Assembly: GCA_022844015.1 (NCBI GenBank)
Contig: JALHMO010000057.1
Location: forward strand, 1 to 39,200
Origin: Reyranella sp.
Lineage (GTDB): Bacteria > Pseudomonadota > Alphaproteobacteria > Reyranellales > Reyranellaceae
Length of the DNA: 39,200 nucleotides
Direction of reading: 5' to 3'
Shown here: piece after piece, positions 25,234 through 32,880 of the stretch
Layout: every line of letters starts with the position of its first letter
How positions within the stretch are numbered: the first letter of the stretch is position 1
The notes under the pieces: model-generated
What the model was told of the DNA's origin: nothing
What the model saw: the letters and a program-made list of their open reading frames with translations, nothing else
Databases searched by the model: none
Program-made: the position numbers and the translations under genes

Positions 25234-27576
25234 CTACTTCCCGTTCAGCACCCGCCAGACCTTCTCCGGGGTCACCGGCATGTCGATGTGGGTGACGCCG
25301 AACTCGCCGAGCGCATCGACCACGGCGTTCATCACCGACGGCAGGGCGCCGGCGCAGCCGGCCTCGCCGCAGCCTTTGACGCCCAGCAGGTTGGTCTTGC
25401 AGGGCACCGAATGGTTCTCGATCGAGAAGTCCGGCGCGTCCGCGGCGCGCGGCAGGGCGTAGTCCATGTAGGAACCGGCGATCGGCTGGCCCTGCCCGTC
25501 GTAGATCGTGCGCTCCATCAGCGCCTGGCCGATCCCCTGGACCACGCCGCCATGGGCCTGGCCGGCGGTCAGCATCGGATTGATGACCGTGCCGAAGTCG
25601 TTGACCATGAAGTAGCGCACCACCTCGATCGTGCCGGTGTCGCGGTCGATCTCGACCTCGGCGACGTGACAGCCGTTGGGGAACGAGAACGGCGGATTGT
25701 CGGAGATGTGGCTGACGTCGAGTGACTGCGGCACGTCGGGCGGCAGCGTCAGCCCCGAGCGCAGTTTGTCGGCCAGCTCCATGATGCCGATCCCGCGGTC
25801 GGTGCCGGCGATGGTGAAGCGGCCGCGCGCGAACTCGATGTCGACGGCCGCGGCCTCGAGCACGTGGGCGGCGATCTGCCTGCCCTGCTCGATCAGGATG
25901 TCGCCGGCCTCGAGGAAAGCCTGGCTGGCGACCAGCGCCGACTTCGAGCCGCCGGTGCCGCCGCCGACCTTTAGCTGGTCGGAGTCGCCCTGCAGCAGGC
26001 GCAGGCAATCGAACGGGATGCCGGTTTTGGCGCTCAGCACCTGGGCAAACGGCGTGGCGTGGCCCTGGCCGTAGTCGAGCGTGCCGCTCAGCATGGTCAC
26101 CGTGCCGTCGGCCTCGAAGCGGATGCCGCCGTATTCCTTGGCCGGCGGTCCCGTCACCTCGAGGTAGGAGCCGATGCCCCGTCCGCGCAACTTGTTGCGC
26201 GCGGCACTCTCCTGCCTGCGTGCGTCGAAGCCGTTCCAGTCGGCGGCTTGCAGCGCCTTGTCGAGCACGGTGGTGAACTCGCCCGAATCGTAGTTCATGC
26301 CCGACGGCGCCTTGTACGGCATCTGCAGCGGCTTGATGTGGTTGCGCCGGCGCAGCTCGGCCCGGTCGATGCCCATCTCGCGCGCCGCCGTGTCGATCAG
26401 CCGTTCCATGTAGTAGTTGCCCTCGGGGCGGCCGGCGCCACGATAGGCGCCGATCGGCGTGGTGTTGGTAAACACCACCCTGGAGCTCACCTCCATCGCC
26501 GGCGTGGCGTAGACGTCGATGATATTCTTCACCGCGTTGGTGGTCGCCGGCATCGGCGGATAGATGTACGCGCCGGCATTGCCCGTACCGGTGAGCCGGA
26601 CCGCGAGGAACTTTCCGTCCCTGTCGAGCGCCAGCTCGGCGATCCTCTGATGGTCGCGGCCATGATGGTCGCTCAAGAAACTCTCGGAGCGCTCGTCGGT
26701 CCATTTCACCGGCCGGCCGAGCAACTTGCTCGCCAGCAGAAGCGGGCCGTACTCGGGATAGACCTGCGACTTCATGCCGAACGAGCCGCCGACATTGCCG
26801 GTCAGCACGCGCACCTTGTCGGGCGTCACGCCGAGCACGTCGCGCGCCAGGCCGCCGCGCAGGCCGATCACGCCCTGGCAACCGACATTGAGCGTCCAGC
26901 GCTGGCTTGCCGGATCGTAGCGCCCGATCGCCGAGCGCGGCTCCATCGGGTTGACGACGATGCGGTTGGACACGATCTCGAGCCGCGTCACGTGCGCGGC
27001 CTCGGCGAAGGCCTTCTTCACCGCCTCGGCATCGCCGTAGTGGAAATCGAGTGCCAGGTTGCCCGGCACGTCGTCGTGGATCTGCGGCGCGCCGGGCACC
27101 AGCGCCTCGGCCGGGCTGGTCACGGCCGGCAACTCCTCGATGTCGAGCTCGACCGCCTCGGCCGCATCCCTGGCCTGCAGCGCCGTCCCGGCCACGACGC
27201 AGGCCACCGCTTCGCCCACGAAGCGCACCTTGCCCTTGGCCAGAGACGGGCGCGGCGGCGTCTTCATCGGCGAGCCGTCGCGCTGCGGGATGTTCATCGG
27301 GCACTTGAGCGGACCGAAGCCCGCAACGTCGAGGTCGGCGCTGGTCAGGATGGCCAGCACGCCGGGCATCGTCGAGGCCGCGGAGGCGTCGATGCCCTTC
27401 AGCAGGCCATGCGCGATCCGGCTGCGCACCATGACGGCATAGGCCTGGCCCGGCAGATTGATGTCATCGGTATAGCGCCCCTGGCCGCGCAGCAGGGTCG
27501 GGTCCTCCTTGCGCGGCACCGGCTGGCCGACGCCGAACTTCATCAGGGCAAGCGCGGTGTCGTCGTACGAATCCAT
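25234..27576 (-). CDS. Xanthine dehydrogenase family molybdopterin-binding subunit (form II CoxL-like)
   Basis: The 780-residue protein is the catalytic molybdenum subunit of the xanthine oxidase/CO dehydrogenase superfamily. The N terminus has GQPVPRKEDPTLLRGQGRYTDDI, typical of the large subunit. It carries IGAYRGAGRPEGNYYMERL; AYRGAGR is the form II CoxL signature, as opposed to AYxCSFR of true CO dehydrogenase. The molybdopterin-site block GVKGCGEAGCAGALPSVMNA near the C terminus holds the expected Glu that activates the substrate. The FeS (CoxS) and FAD (CoxM) subunit genes are not adjacent, so they must be elsewhere, or the gene is an orphan. The ATG at 27576 has GGAG 7 bases upstream. 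Substrate is probably an aldehyde or heterocycle. Confidence 0.9.
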   Translation of the reverse strand: MDSYDDTALALMKFGVGQPVPRKEDPTLLRGQGRYTDDINLPGQAYAVMVRSRIAHGLLKGIDASAASTMPGVLAILTSADLDVAGFGPLKCPMNIPQRDGSPMKTPPRPSLAKGKVRFVGEAVACVVAGTALQARDAAEAVELDIEELPAVTSPAEALVPGAPQIHDDVPGNLALDFHYGDAEAVKKAFAEAAHVTRLEIVSNRIVVNPMEPRSAIGRYDPASQRWTLNVGCQGVIGLRGGLARDVLGVTPDKVRVLTGNVGGSFGMKSQVYPEYGPLLLASKLLGRPVKWTDERSESFLSDHHGRDHQRIAELALDRDGKFLAVRLTGTGNAGAYIYPPMPATTNAVKNIIDVYATPAMEVSSRVVFTNTTPIGAYRGAGRPEGNYYMERLIDTAAREMGIDRAELRRRNHIKPLQMPYKAPSGMNYDSGEFTTVLDKALQAADWNGFDARRQESAARNKLRGRGIGSYLEVTGPPAKEYGGIRFEADGTVTMLSGTLDYGQGHATPFAQVLSAKTGIPFDCLRLLQGDSDQLKVGGGTGGSKSALVASQAFLEAGDILIEQGRQIAAHVLEAAAVDIEFARGRFTIAGTDRGIGIMELADKLRSGLTLPPDVPQSLDVSHISDNPPFSFPNGCHVAEVEIDRDTGTIEVVRYFMVNDFGTVINPMLTAGQAHGGVVQGIGQALMERTIYDGQGQPIAGSYMDYALPRAADAPDFSIENHSVPCKTNLLGVKGCGEAGCAGALPSVMNAVVDALGEFGVTHIDMPVTPEKVWRVLNGK

Positions 27577-27598
27577 TGGGTACTCCGGAACATCAACA

Positions 27599-27702
27599 CC
27601 TCACCCTGAGGAGCGCCGCAACGCGGCGCGTCTCGAAGGGTGAGCAACAGCACGAATGGTGCCACCCTTCGAGACGGCGCTTCGCGCCTCCTCAGGGTGA
27701 GG
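27599..27702. repeat. Family A palindromic element, copy 4 (shortest loop)
   Basis: The element opens CCTCACCCTGAGGAGCGCCG and closes GCCTCCTCAGGGTGAGG. The central loop between AAGGG and CCCTT is only 24 bases, the shortest of the six. It fills most of the 152-base gap between the NIPSNAP gene (stop at 27729) and the CoxL-like start (27576), both on the minus strand. Its end is 22 bases from the CoxL start codon, so a CoxL transcript that starts upstream would carry the stem just before its ribosome site. Confidence 0.88.
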
Positions 27703-27728
27703 TCTTTTCTCGCGGCCGCCGCCGCCCC

Positions 27729-28367
27729 CTACTTCAGCGGCGAATAGTTCGTCGGCAGCAGCAGGGTCGAGTGCATCTCGGCGAGCTTGGCCGGGCCCTT
27801 GGCGAGGTAGGCCTGCCAGGCCGGGTCCTTCATCGCCGCGCCGCGCGCCTCGAAGCGCTCCTGCAGGTTCTTGTAGCGCCACAGGTGGATCCACTCGTTG
27901 GGCTGCGGGAACTCGCCCGTCCAGGCACCCCAGATCGGCGAGTATTTCTCGCGCGCTGCCTTCACCTCGAGGAAGTCCTTGCCGTACTGCTGGGCGCCGC
28001 CCAGCACGGTTCGGTAGATGCGCAGCTCGTAGACGTTACCGGTCGTGCCGTCGTCCGGCCTGATGTCGACGACCGCGTTCATCACGCGCAGGTCCTGGCG
28101 CTGGATCCACGGCCGGATGGTCGGCACGTACTTCTCGGTCCAGTCCTTGTTCTTCATCAGCTCGCCGCGCAGGCGCTCGCGGTCGTTCAGGCTGTCGTAC
28201 TTCCAGAGATGCCAGATCTGGTTCAGCGCGCCGAACTCGGCGGTCCAGTAGCCGTGGTTGACGCCGTAATTGTTGCCGCGCGCCGGGCGGCCGATCGTCT
28301 CGGCGGCACGCAGGTATTCCGGCATCTTGCCGGGCGCCAGGGTGTAGCAGCGAAGCTCGTAGACCAT
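27729..28367 (-). CDS. NIPSNAP family protein (two tandem domains)
   Basis: The 212-residue protein has two NIPSNAP modules of the ferredoxin-like dimeric alpha-beta barrel type. Module 1 starts MVYELRCYTLAPGKMPEYL and has IWHLWKYDSLNDRERLRGEL; module 2 starts NVYELRIYRTVLGGAQQYG and has WIHLWRYKNLQERFEARG. Each thus shows YELRxY then a LWxYxxLxER block. The bacterial function is not established; such proteins often sit beside catabolic genes. The ATG at 28367 follows GAGAGGAAACAAC. It lies 11 bases after the stop of the third enolase-superfamily gene, so the two form an operon. Confidence 0.87.
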   Translation of the reverse strand: MVYELRCYTLAPGKMPEYLRAAETIGRPARGNNYGVNHGYWTAEFGALNQIWHLWKYDSLNDRERLRGELMKNKDWTEKYVPTIRPWIQRQDLRVMNAVVDIRPDDGTTGNVYELRIYRTVLGGAQQYGKDFLEVKAAREKYSPIWGAWTGEFPQPNEWIHLWRYKNLQERFEARGAAMKDPAWQAYLAKGPAKLAEMHSTLLLPTNYSPLK

Positions 28368-28378
28368 GTTGTTTCCTC

Positions 28379-29563
28379 TCACGGATGCGGGTTCTTCGGC
28401 GGATGTGCCTTGACCGCCTCCTCGTTGATGTCGGCGCCCCAGCCGGGCCGGGTGGGCACGATCAATTCGCCATTCTGGATGACCGGCGGATGCGTGACCA
28501 GATCGTCCTTCCAGGGCACGTCGTCGATATCGATTTCCATGATACGGAAGTTCGGCATGGTGGCACACAGGTTGGCGCTCATCAGCGTCGACATGTGGCC
28601 GTAAAAATTATGCGGCGCGCAGTTGATCTCGTAGGCCTCGGCCATGGCCGCGATCTTGAAGGATTCGAGCATGCCGTTCCACGGCACGTCGATGATCGAG
28701 ACGTCGATCGAGCGGTTCTCGAAGAAGGGACGGAACTGGCGGCGGCCGAACAGCGATTCGCACGAGGCGATCGGCATGGGCGCGCGGTCGCGGATCAGGC
28801 GCAGGCCCTCGGGATCGTAGGAATCGATCTCCAGCCAGAACAGATTGTAGCGCTCGCAGGCGCGCGCCACCTTGATGTAGCCCTCGGTCTTGAAGTTGAA
28901 GTTGGTGTCGAGGAGGATCCCCATCTCCGGGCCGGCGCCCTGGCGGAACGCCGACAGGCCGACATGGATGGCATCCAGGGTCGCGTTGTCGAGGTTGAGC
29001 TCGGGCCAGCCCGGCCCGCGCGCGAAGCCCGGCTGGTACATGTTGGGCGGGTCGGTGTCGAAGCGGAAGATGTTGGTCTTGAGCGCCTTGAAGCCGCGCT
29101 TCTTGACGTGCTTGCCGAGCGTCACCAGGTCGTCGGCCGAGCGCACCGGATCGACGCCCATCACCTCGGCGTTGCGGAATCGGTAGCTGCCGCAATGCGA
29201 CCAGTAGAGCGGCAGGCGGTCGCGCACCGGGCCGCCGAACAGAGCATGGACCGGGACGCCCAGCGCCTTGGCCTTGACGTCGAGCAGCGCGTTCTCGATC
29301 GCCGCCATCGCCTGCTGGTTGAGGCCACCCGGTGCCTGGCGGGTGATGGCATACTGCCGCGTCATGATGCGCTCGATCGGGCGCGGATCCTCGCCGATCA
29401 GGTCCTGCGCCATGCGCCGGATGACGGCGGTGATGCCGGCGCTGCCGTAGCCCTCGTTGTACTCCGACCAGCCGACCAGCCCGTCGTCGGTGGTGATCTT
29501 GAGGAACGAGAAGTCGCGCCAGCCGGCGTTGCAGTGAAGATCCTCGATCTTGACGATTTTCAT
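28379..29563 (-). CDS. Enolase-superfamily protein (mandelate racemase-like) with a K-x-N motif
   Basis: The 394-residue protein keeps the mandelate racemase-like fold. The N-terminal part has TTDDGLVGWSEYNEGYGSAG. Metal ligands can be placed in ILLDTNFNFK (Asp), FWLEIDSYD (Glu) and IASCESLFG (Glu), then SIIDVPWNG (Asp) and the His in CAPHNFYGH. The K-x-K proton-transfer motif is K-T-N (ALKTNIFRF), as in galactonate dehydratase-like branches, but the DFH of those enzymes is DTN here. It therefore probably uses the C-terminal His as its main acid/base. It is paired with a NIPSNAP gene 11 bases downstream. The ATG at 29563 follows GGAGGGG. An acid-sugar dehydratase is likely; the substrate is unknown. 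Confidence 0.85.
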   Translation of the reverse strand: MKIVKIEDLHCNAGWRDFSFLKITTDDGLVGWSEYNEGYGSAGITAVIRRMAQDLIGEDPRPIERIMTRQYAITRQAPGGLNQQAMAAIENALLDVKAKALGVPVHALFGGPVRDRLPLYWSHCGSYRFRNAEVMGVDPVRSADDLVTLGKHVKKRGFKALKTNIFRFDTDPPNMYQPGFARGPGWPELNLDNATLDAIHVGLSAFRQGAGPEMGILLDTNFNFKTEGYIKVARACERYNLFWLEIDSYDPEGLRLIRDRAPMPIASCESLFGRRQFRPFFENRSIDVSIIDVPWNGMLESFKIAAMAEAYEINCAPHNFYGHMSTLMSANLCATMPNFRIMEIDIDDVPWKDDLVTHPPVIQNGELIVPTRPGWGADINEEAVKAHPPKNPHP

Positions 29564-29624
29564 GGTGTTTCCCCTCCGTGGGCCGGCAGCATAGACTGCG
29601 GGCGGCCAACAGCGGGATGAAAAC

Positions 29625-30302
29625 ATGCCCCTCCACGGCAAGGGAATGCTCGTCGTCTACACCGAGGTCGCGGCACGCGACGAGCGCGACCTCAACGAAT
29701 GGTACAATCGCGAGCACATCGACGAGCGCATCAACCTGCCGGGCTTCCATCGCGCCCGGCGCTATGTCGCGGTGCGCGGCTCGCCGAAATATCTCGCCAC
29801 CTACGAATGCGACAGCGCCAACGACCTCGCGACGCCGGGCTACCTGCGCATGCTCACCCATCAGACGCCGTGGAGCGATGCCGTCACGGCGAAGTTCACG
29901 CGCTTCAGCCGGCTCACCCTGCGCATGCAGGTGGATCTGACGCACGGCATCGGCGGCGTGCTGACCACGGTGCGCTTCATCCCCAACCCGCGCGAGCGCA
30001 ATGCCCTGACGGAATGGCTGAGAGACACCGCGCTGCCCAGGGCGATCGCGCGCCCCGGCCTGGTCGGCGCGGCCGCGGGCGAGAATGATCTCGAGATCGC
30101 CAACGCCCCCTTGCGCGACGCCAGCATGGATCGCCCGCGGGCCGACGAGGTCGAATGGGTCGTGCTGATCGAAGGCTCCGATGCCGGCGCCGTCGGCGCG
30201 GCCGCGCGAACCACCTTCTCGCTTGCGCGCCTCAGGCCGTTCGGCGTGACGGCGGCGCCGACGATCGGCACCTACCGGCTGCTGTTCGGGAATCAGCGGT
30301 GA
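29625..30302 (+). CDS. EthD/DUF4286-like dimeric alpha-beta barrel protein
   Basis: The 225-residue product begins with a strand and helix (GMLVVYTEVAARDERDLNEW) followed by YNREHIDERINLPGFHRARR, the pattern of DUF4286 and EthD-like proteins, where the Y-x-x-E-H motif is conserved. A second half (from about residue 115, VLTTVRFIPNPRERNALTEW) looks like another barrel module. No catalytic function is established for the family. It is divergent from the K-x-N enolase-family gene, with only 61 bases between starts, so they may share a control region. The start at 29625 is preferred; an internal ATG at 29646 is possible. Confidence 0.75.
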   Translation: MPLHGKGMLVVYTEVAARDERDLNEWYNREHIDERINLPGFHRARRYVAVRGSPKYLATYECDSANDLATPGYLRMLTHQTPWSDAVTAKFTRFSRLTLRMQVDLTHGIGGVLTTVRFIPNPRERNALTEWLRDTALPRAIARPGLVGAAAGENDLEIANAPLRDASMDRPRADEVEWVVLIEGSDAGAVGAAARTTFSLARLRPFGVTAAPTIGTYRLLFGNQR

Positions 30303-30344
30303 CATCGGGCATCTCCAGTCCCGATCTGAATCGAACGACAATGT

Positions 30345-30451
30345 CCTCATCCTGAGGAGCGCCCATAGGGCGCGTCTCGAAGGATGGGATCGGGCAAGGT
30401 GTGGTTTCCCATGCTTCGAGACGCGCCCTGCGGGCGCTCCTCAGCATGAGG
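30345..30451. repeat. Family A palindromic element, copy 5 (short loop)
   Basis: The element opens CCTCATCCTGAGGAGCGCCC and closes GCGCTCCTCAGCATGAGG. It is the closest match to copy 2: both have AAGGATGGG paired with CCCATGCTT and the mismatched closing CAGCATGAGG. It starts 42 bases after the stop of the DUF4286-like gene and ends about 92 bases before the GTG of the MsrQ-like gene, both on the plus strand. Confidence 0.88.
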
Positions 30452-30543
30452 TTGGGCACGTTGCGAGGCACTTTCACGCCTCTCAGACGGCAATGACGCA
30501 GGATTGACCTTCTCTTGATCGCCCGATCGCCTAAATTTCCGGT

Positions 30544-31395
30544 GTGACCCTTCAGCAGAAAATCTTCTGGCTGCGCCTCGCCACCCTGGTCGGGCTCTGC
30601 CTGCCGGCGGTCGAGCTGGCGTGGCGCTGGTACAGCGGCGATCTCGATCCGCGGCCGGTGACCCTGGCGACCCATGCGACCGGGGACTGGGCCGTCGTCT
30701 TCCTGCTGCTGTCGCTCGCCATGACGCCGGCGCGGGCGCTACTCGACTGGATGCCGCTGGTGCAGGTGCGCCGCCGCATCGGCGTGGCGGCGGCGCTCTA
30801 TGCCGGCGCCCATCTGCTGATCTACGTGCTCGACCAGAAATGGGACCTGATCGTCGTCGCCACCGAGATCGTCAAGCGCTTCTACCTGACCATCGGCTTT
30901 GCCGCGCTGCTGGTGCTGGCGGCCCTCGCCATCACCTCGACCGACCGCTGGCAGCGGCGGCTCAGGCGCAACTGGAAGCGCCTGCACTGGCTGGTCTACC
31001 CCGCCGCCTTCGTCGCCCTGGTCCATTTCTTCATCCAGTCCAAGGTCAAGATCGGCGAGCCGGCCTTCGCCGCCGGCCTGTTCGCCTGGCTGATGCTGTG
31101 GCGGGTGCTGCCGGCCGGGCTGCGGACCCGCTACCTCGGCCTCGTCCTGTTGGCGCTCGGGGCGACCCTGGCGACCCTGGTCTTCGAGGCGGGTTGGTAC
31201 TGGATGATCAATGGCATCGATCCATCGCGAGCCCTCGAAGCCTACCTCGATCCCGAGCTGGCGCCGCGGCCGGCGCAGAAGGTGCTGATCGCCTCGCTGC
31301 TGGTGATCGCCGCCGTCGCCGTGCGCCGCCTCGCCGTCGCGGCAAACAAGCGCTGGACGAAGCGCTATATCCAGTCGAGTATATCGTCTCCCTGA
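30544..31395 (+). CDS. MsrQ/YedZ-like haem membrane subunit (ferric reductase-like transmembrane domain)
   Basis: The 283-residue protein is mostly hydrophobic with five or six core membrane segments. It carries the MsrQ pattern: TLATHATGDWAVVFLLLSL, then AMTPARALLD, RRIGVAAALYAGAHLLIYVL and NWKRLHWLVYPAAFVALVHF. The His residues in these segments are the likely haem ligands. MsrQ passes electrons from the quinone pool to the periplasmic molybdoenzyme MsrP, which repairs oxidised methionines. No msrP gene is beside it; the next genes are modABC. A C-terminal extension adds one or two more hydrophobic segments. The start is GTG at 30544 with a weak ribosome site. The identification as MsrQ-like is good; the partner is not shown. 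Confidence 0.78.
   Translation: MTLQQKIFWLRLATLVGLCLPAVELAWRWYSGDLDPRPVTLATHATGDWAVVFLLLSLAMTPARALLDWMPLVQVRRRIGVAAALYAGAHLLIYVLDQKWDLIVVATEIVKRFYLTIGFAALLVLAALAITSTDRWQRRLRRNWKRLHWLVYPAAFVALVHFFIQSKVKIGEPAFAAGLFAWLMLWRVLPAGLRTRYLGLVLLALGATLATLVFEAGWYWMINGIDPSRALEAYLDPELAPRPAQKVLIASLLVIAAVAVRRLAVAANKRWTKRYIQSSISSP
31363..31386. promoter_or_regulatory. Putative ModE-binding Mo-box upstream of modA
   Basis: CGCTATAT and GTATATCG face each other across 8 bases, a 24-base dyad with the length and half-site order of the ModE box as I recall it from enteric and Rhodobacter systems (CGCTATATA-N6-TATATAACG type). The left half matches 8 of 9 positions, the right half 6 of 9. It overlaps the last codons of the MsrQ-like gene and ends 22 bases before the modA start, where a repressor would sit over a modA promoter. 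No modE gene is in the window. Confidence 0.5.
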
Positions 31396-31408
31396 CCTGG
31401 AGGCTGAC

Positions 31409-32197
31409 TTGTCGAAAAGACGGCGCTGGCTCGGCGTGGCGCTCGCCCTGTCGTTGCTCCCGAGCGTAGCGTTCGCCCAGGGCAATGTTGTGGTGTTCGC
31501 CGCGGCGAGCCTGAAGAACGCGCTCGACGAGATCGCGACGGCCTGGTCGAACGACACCGGCAGGCCGATGCCCCGGCTCTCCTATGCCGCGAGCCCGGCG
31601 CTCGCCAGGCAGATGGAGCAGGGTGCGCCGACCGACCTGTTCATCCCGGCGGACCTCGACTGGATGAACTACGTCCAGGGCAAGAACCTGATCAAGACGG
31701 ACAGCCGGTTCAATCTCCTGGGGAACAGGATCGTGCTGATCGCGCCCAGGGATTCGAAGCTGACGTCGGTCGAGATCAAAGGCACAGACCTCGCCGAGGC
31801 GCTGGCCGGCGGGCGTCTGTCGATGGCCAACGTCGAGGCCGTGCCGGCCGGCAAGTACGGCAAGGCCGCGCTCGAGAAGCTCGGCGCCTGGAACGCCGTC
31901 AAGGATCGTCTGGCGCAGGCCGAGAACGTTCGCGCCGCCCTGCTCCTGGTGGCGCGCGGCGAGACGCCGCTCGGCATCGTCTATGCCACCGACGCGGCGC
32001 CCGAGCCCAACGTCAAGATTGTCGGCACCTTCCCGGAGGGGTCGCATCCGCCGATCATCTACCCGGCGGCGCTGACCAGAGACTCGAAGAACGCCGACGG
32101 CAGGGCATTCCTCGACTTCCTGCGCAGCGCCAGGGCGCGCATTGCGTTCGAGAAGCAGGGCTTCACGGTGCTGGTGCGGTCGAGCTCGGCGACATGA
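31409..32197 (+). CDS. modA: Molybdate-binding periplasmic protein ModA
   Basis: The 262-residue receptor begins with a signal peptide (LGVALALSLLPSVAFAQG) and the mature start VVVFAAASLKNALDEIATAW. The A-A-A-S and later Y-A-A-S-P-A-L-A-R-Q blocks form the oxyanion pocket. Further blocks are GAPTDLFIPADLDWMN and PLGIVYATDA. It delivers molybdate or tungstate to ModBC. The start codon is TTG at 31409, with a strong GGAGG five bases upstream; the signal peptide begins there, which settles it. A ModE-like dyad lies just ahead. The stop overlaps the modB ATG (ATGA). Confidence 0.93.
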   Translation: MSKRRRWLGVALALSLLPSVAFAQGNVVVFAAASLKNALDEIATAWSNDTGRPMPRLSYAASPALARQMEQGAPTDLFIPADLDWMNYVQGKNLIKTDSRFNLLGNRIVLIAPRDSKLTSVEIKGTDLAEALAGGRLSMANVEAVPAGKYGKAALEKLGAWNAVKDRLAQAENVRAALLLVARGETPLGIVYATDAAPEPNVKIVGTFPEGSHPPIIYPAALTRDSKNADGRAFLDFLRSARARIAFEKQGFTVLVRSSSAT

Positions 32198-32880
32198 CGC
32201 CGGAGGAGTGGACGGCGGTCAGATTGAGCTTGCTGGTCGCGACCACGGCGACCCTGGCCAGCCTGCCTGTGGGCGTCGCCATTGCCTGGCTGCTGGCGCG
32301 CGGCCGCTTCTGGGGCAAGGGCCTGCTCGACACCTTGGTCCACCTGCCGCTGATCCTGCCGCCCGTGGTGACCGGCTATCTGCTGCTGATCACCTTCGGA
32401 CGGAAGGCGCCGGTCGGCGCCTTCCTGGCCGACGAGCTCGGCATCGTGTTCGCCTTTCGCTGGACCGGCGCCGCGCTGGCCTGCGGCATCATGGGCTTTC
32501 CGCTGATGGTGCGCGCGATTCGCCTCTCGATCGAGGCCGTCGACCGCCGGCTCGAGTCGGCGGCCGGCACGCTCGGCGCGCACCCGGTGCTGGTGTTCGC
32601 CACCATCACCCTGCCGCTCTGCCTGCCCGGCGTGATCGCCGGCGCCATCCTGTGCTTCGCCAAGGCGATGGGCGAGTTCGGCGCCACCATCACCTTCGTG
32701 TCCAACATTCCCGGCGAGACCCAGACCCTTCCGTCGCTGATCTACACCTTCACCCAGGTGCCCGGTGGGGACGCCGGCGCCTTCCGCCTCACCCTGGTGT
32801 CGATCGCCCTCTCGATGGCGGCGCTGCTCGGCTCGGAGCTGCTGGCGCAGCGCATCGGCGTCCGGCAAATGGCGGCATGA
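32194..32880 (+). CDS. modB: Molybdate ABC transporter permease ModB
   Basis: The 228-residue permease has about five membrane segments, starting with RLSLLVATTATLASLPVGVA. It shows the family's LLDTLVHLPLILPPVVTGYL and, near the C terminus, the ATPase-coupling loop with ESAAGTLGAHPVLVFATITL, followed by AKAMGEFGATITFVSNIPGE, which is a ModB hallmark. It homodimerises in the inner membrane and forms the molybdate channel with ModC. Both ends of the gene overlap neighbours by ATGA, giving tight translational coupling through modABC. Confidence 0.95.
   Translation: MTPEEWTAVRLSLLVATTATLASLPVGVAIAWLLARGRFWGKGLLDTLVHLPLILPPVVTGYLLLITFGRKAPVGAFLADELGIVFAFRWTGAALACGIMGFPLMVRAIRLSIEAVDRRLESAAGTLGAHPVLVFATITLPLCLPGVIAGAILCFAKAMGEFGATITFVSNIPGETQTLPSLIYTFTQVPGGDAGAFRLTLVSIALSMAALLGSELLAQRIGVRQMAA

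Noticed and set aside
25025..27304. Minus-strand ORF of 759 codons overlapping the CoxL-like gene
   Set aside because: It is a shadow frame with Arg/Gly-rich composition; the CoxL frame carries the family motifs.
25234..27576. Aerobic carbon monoxide dehydrogenase large subunit (form I CoxL)
   Set aside because: The active-site loop reads AYRGAGR, the form II type, not AYxCSFR, and no coxS or coxM is adjacent.
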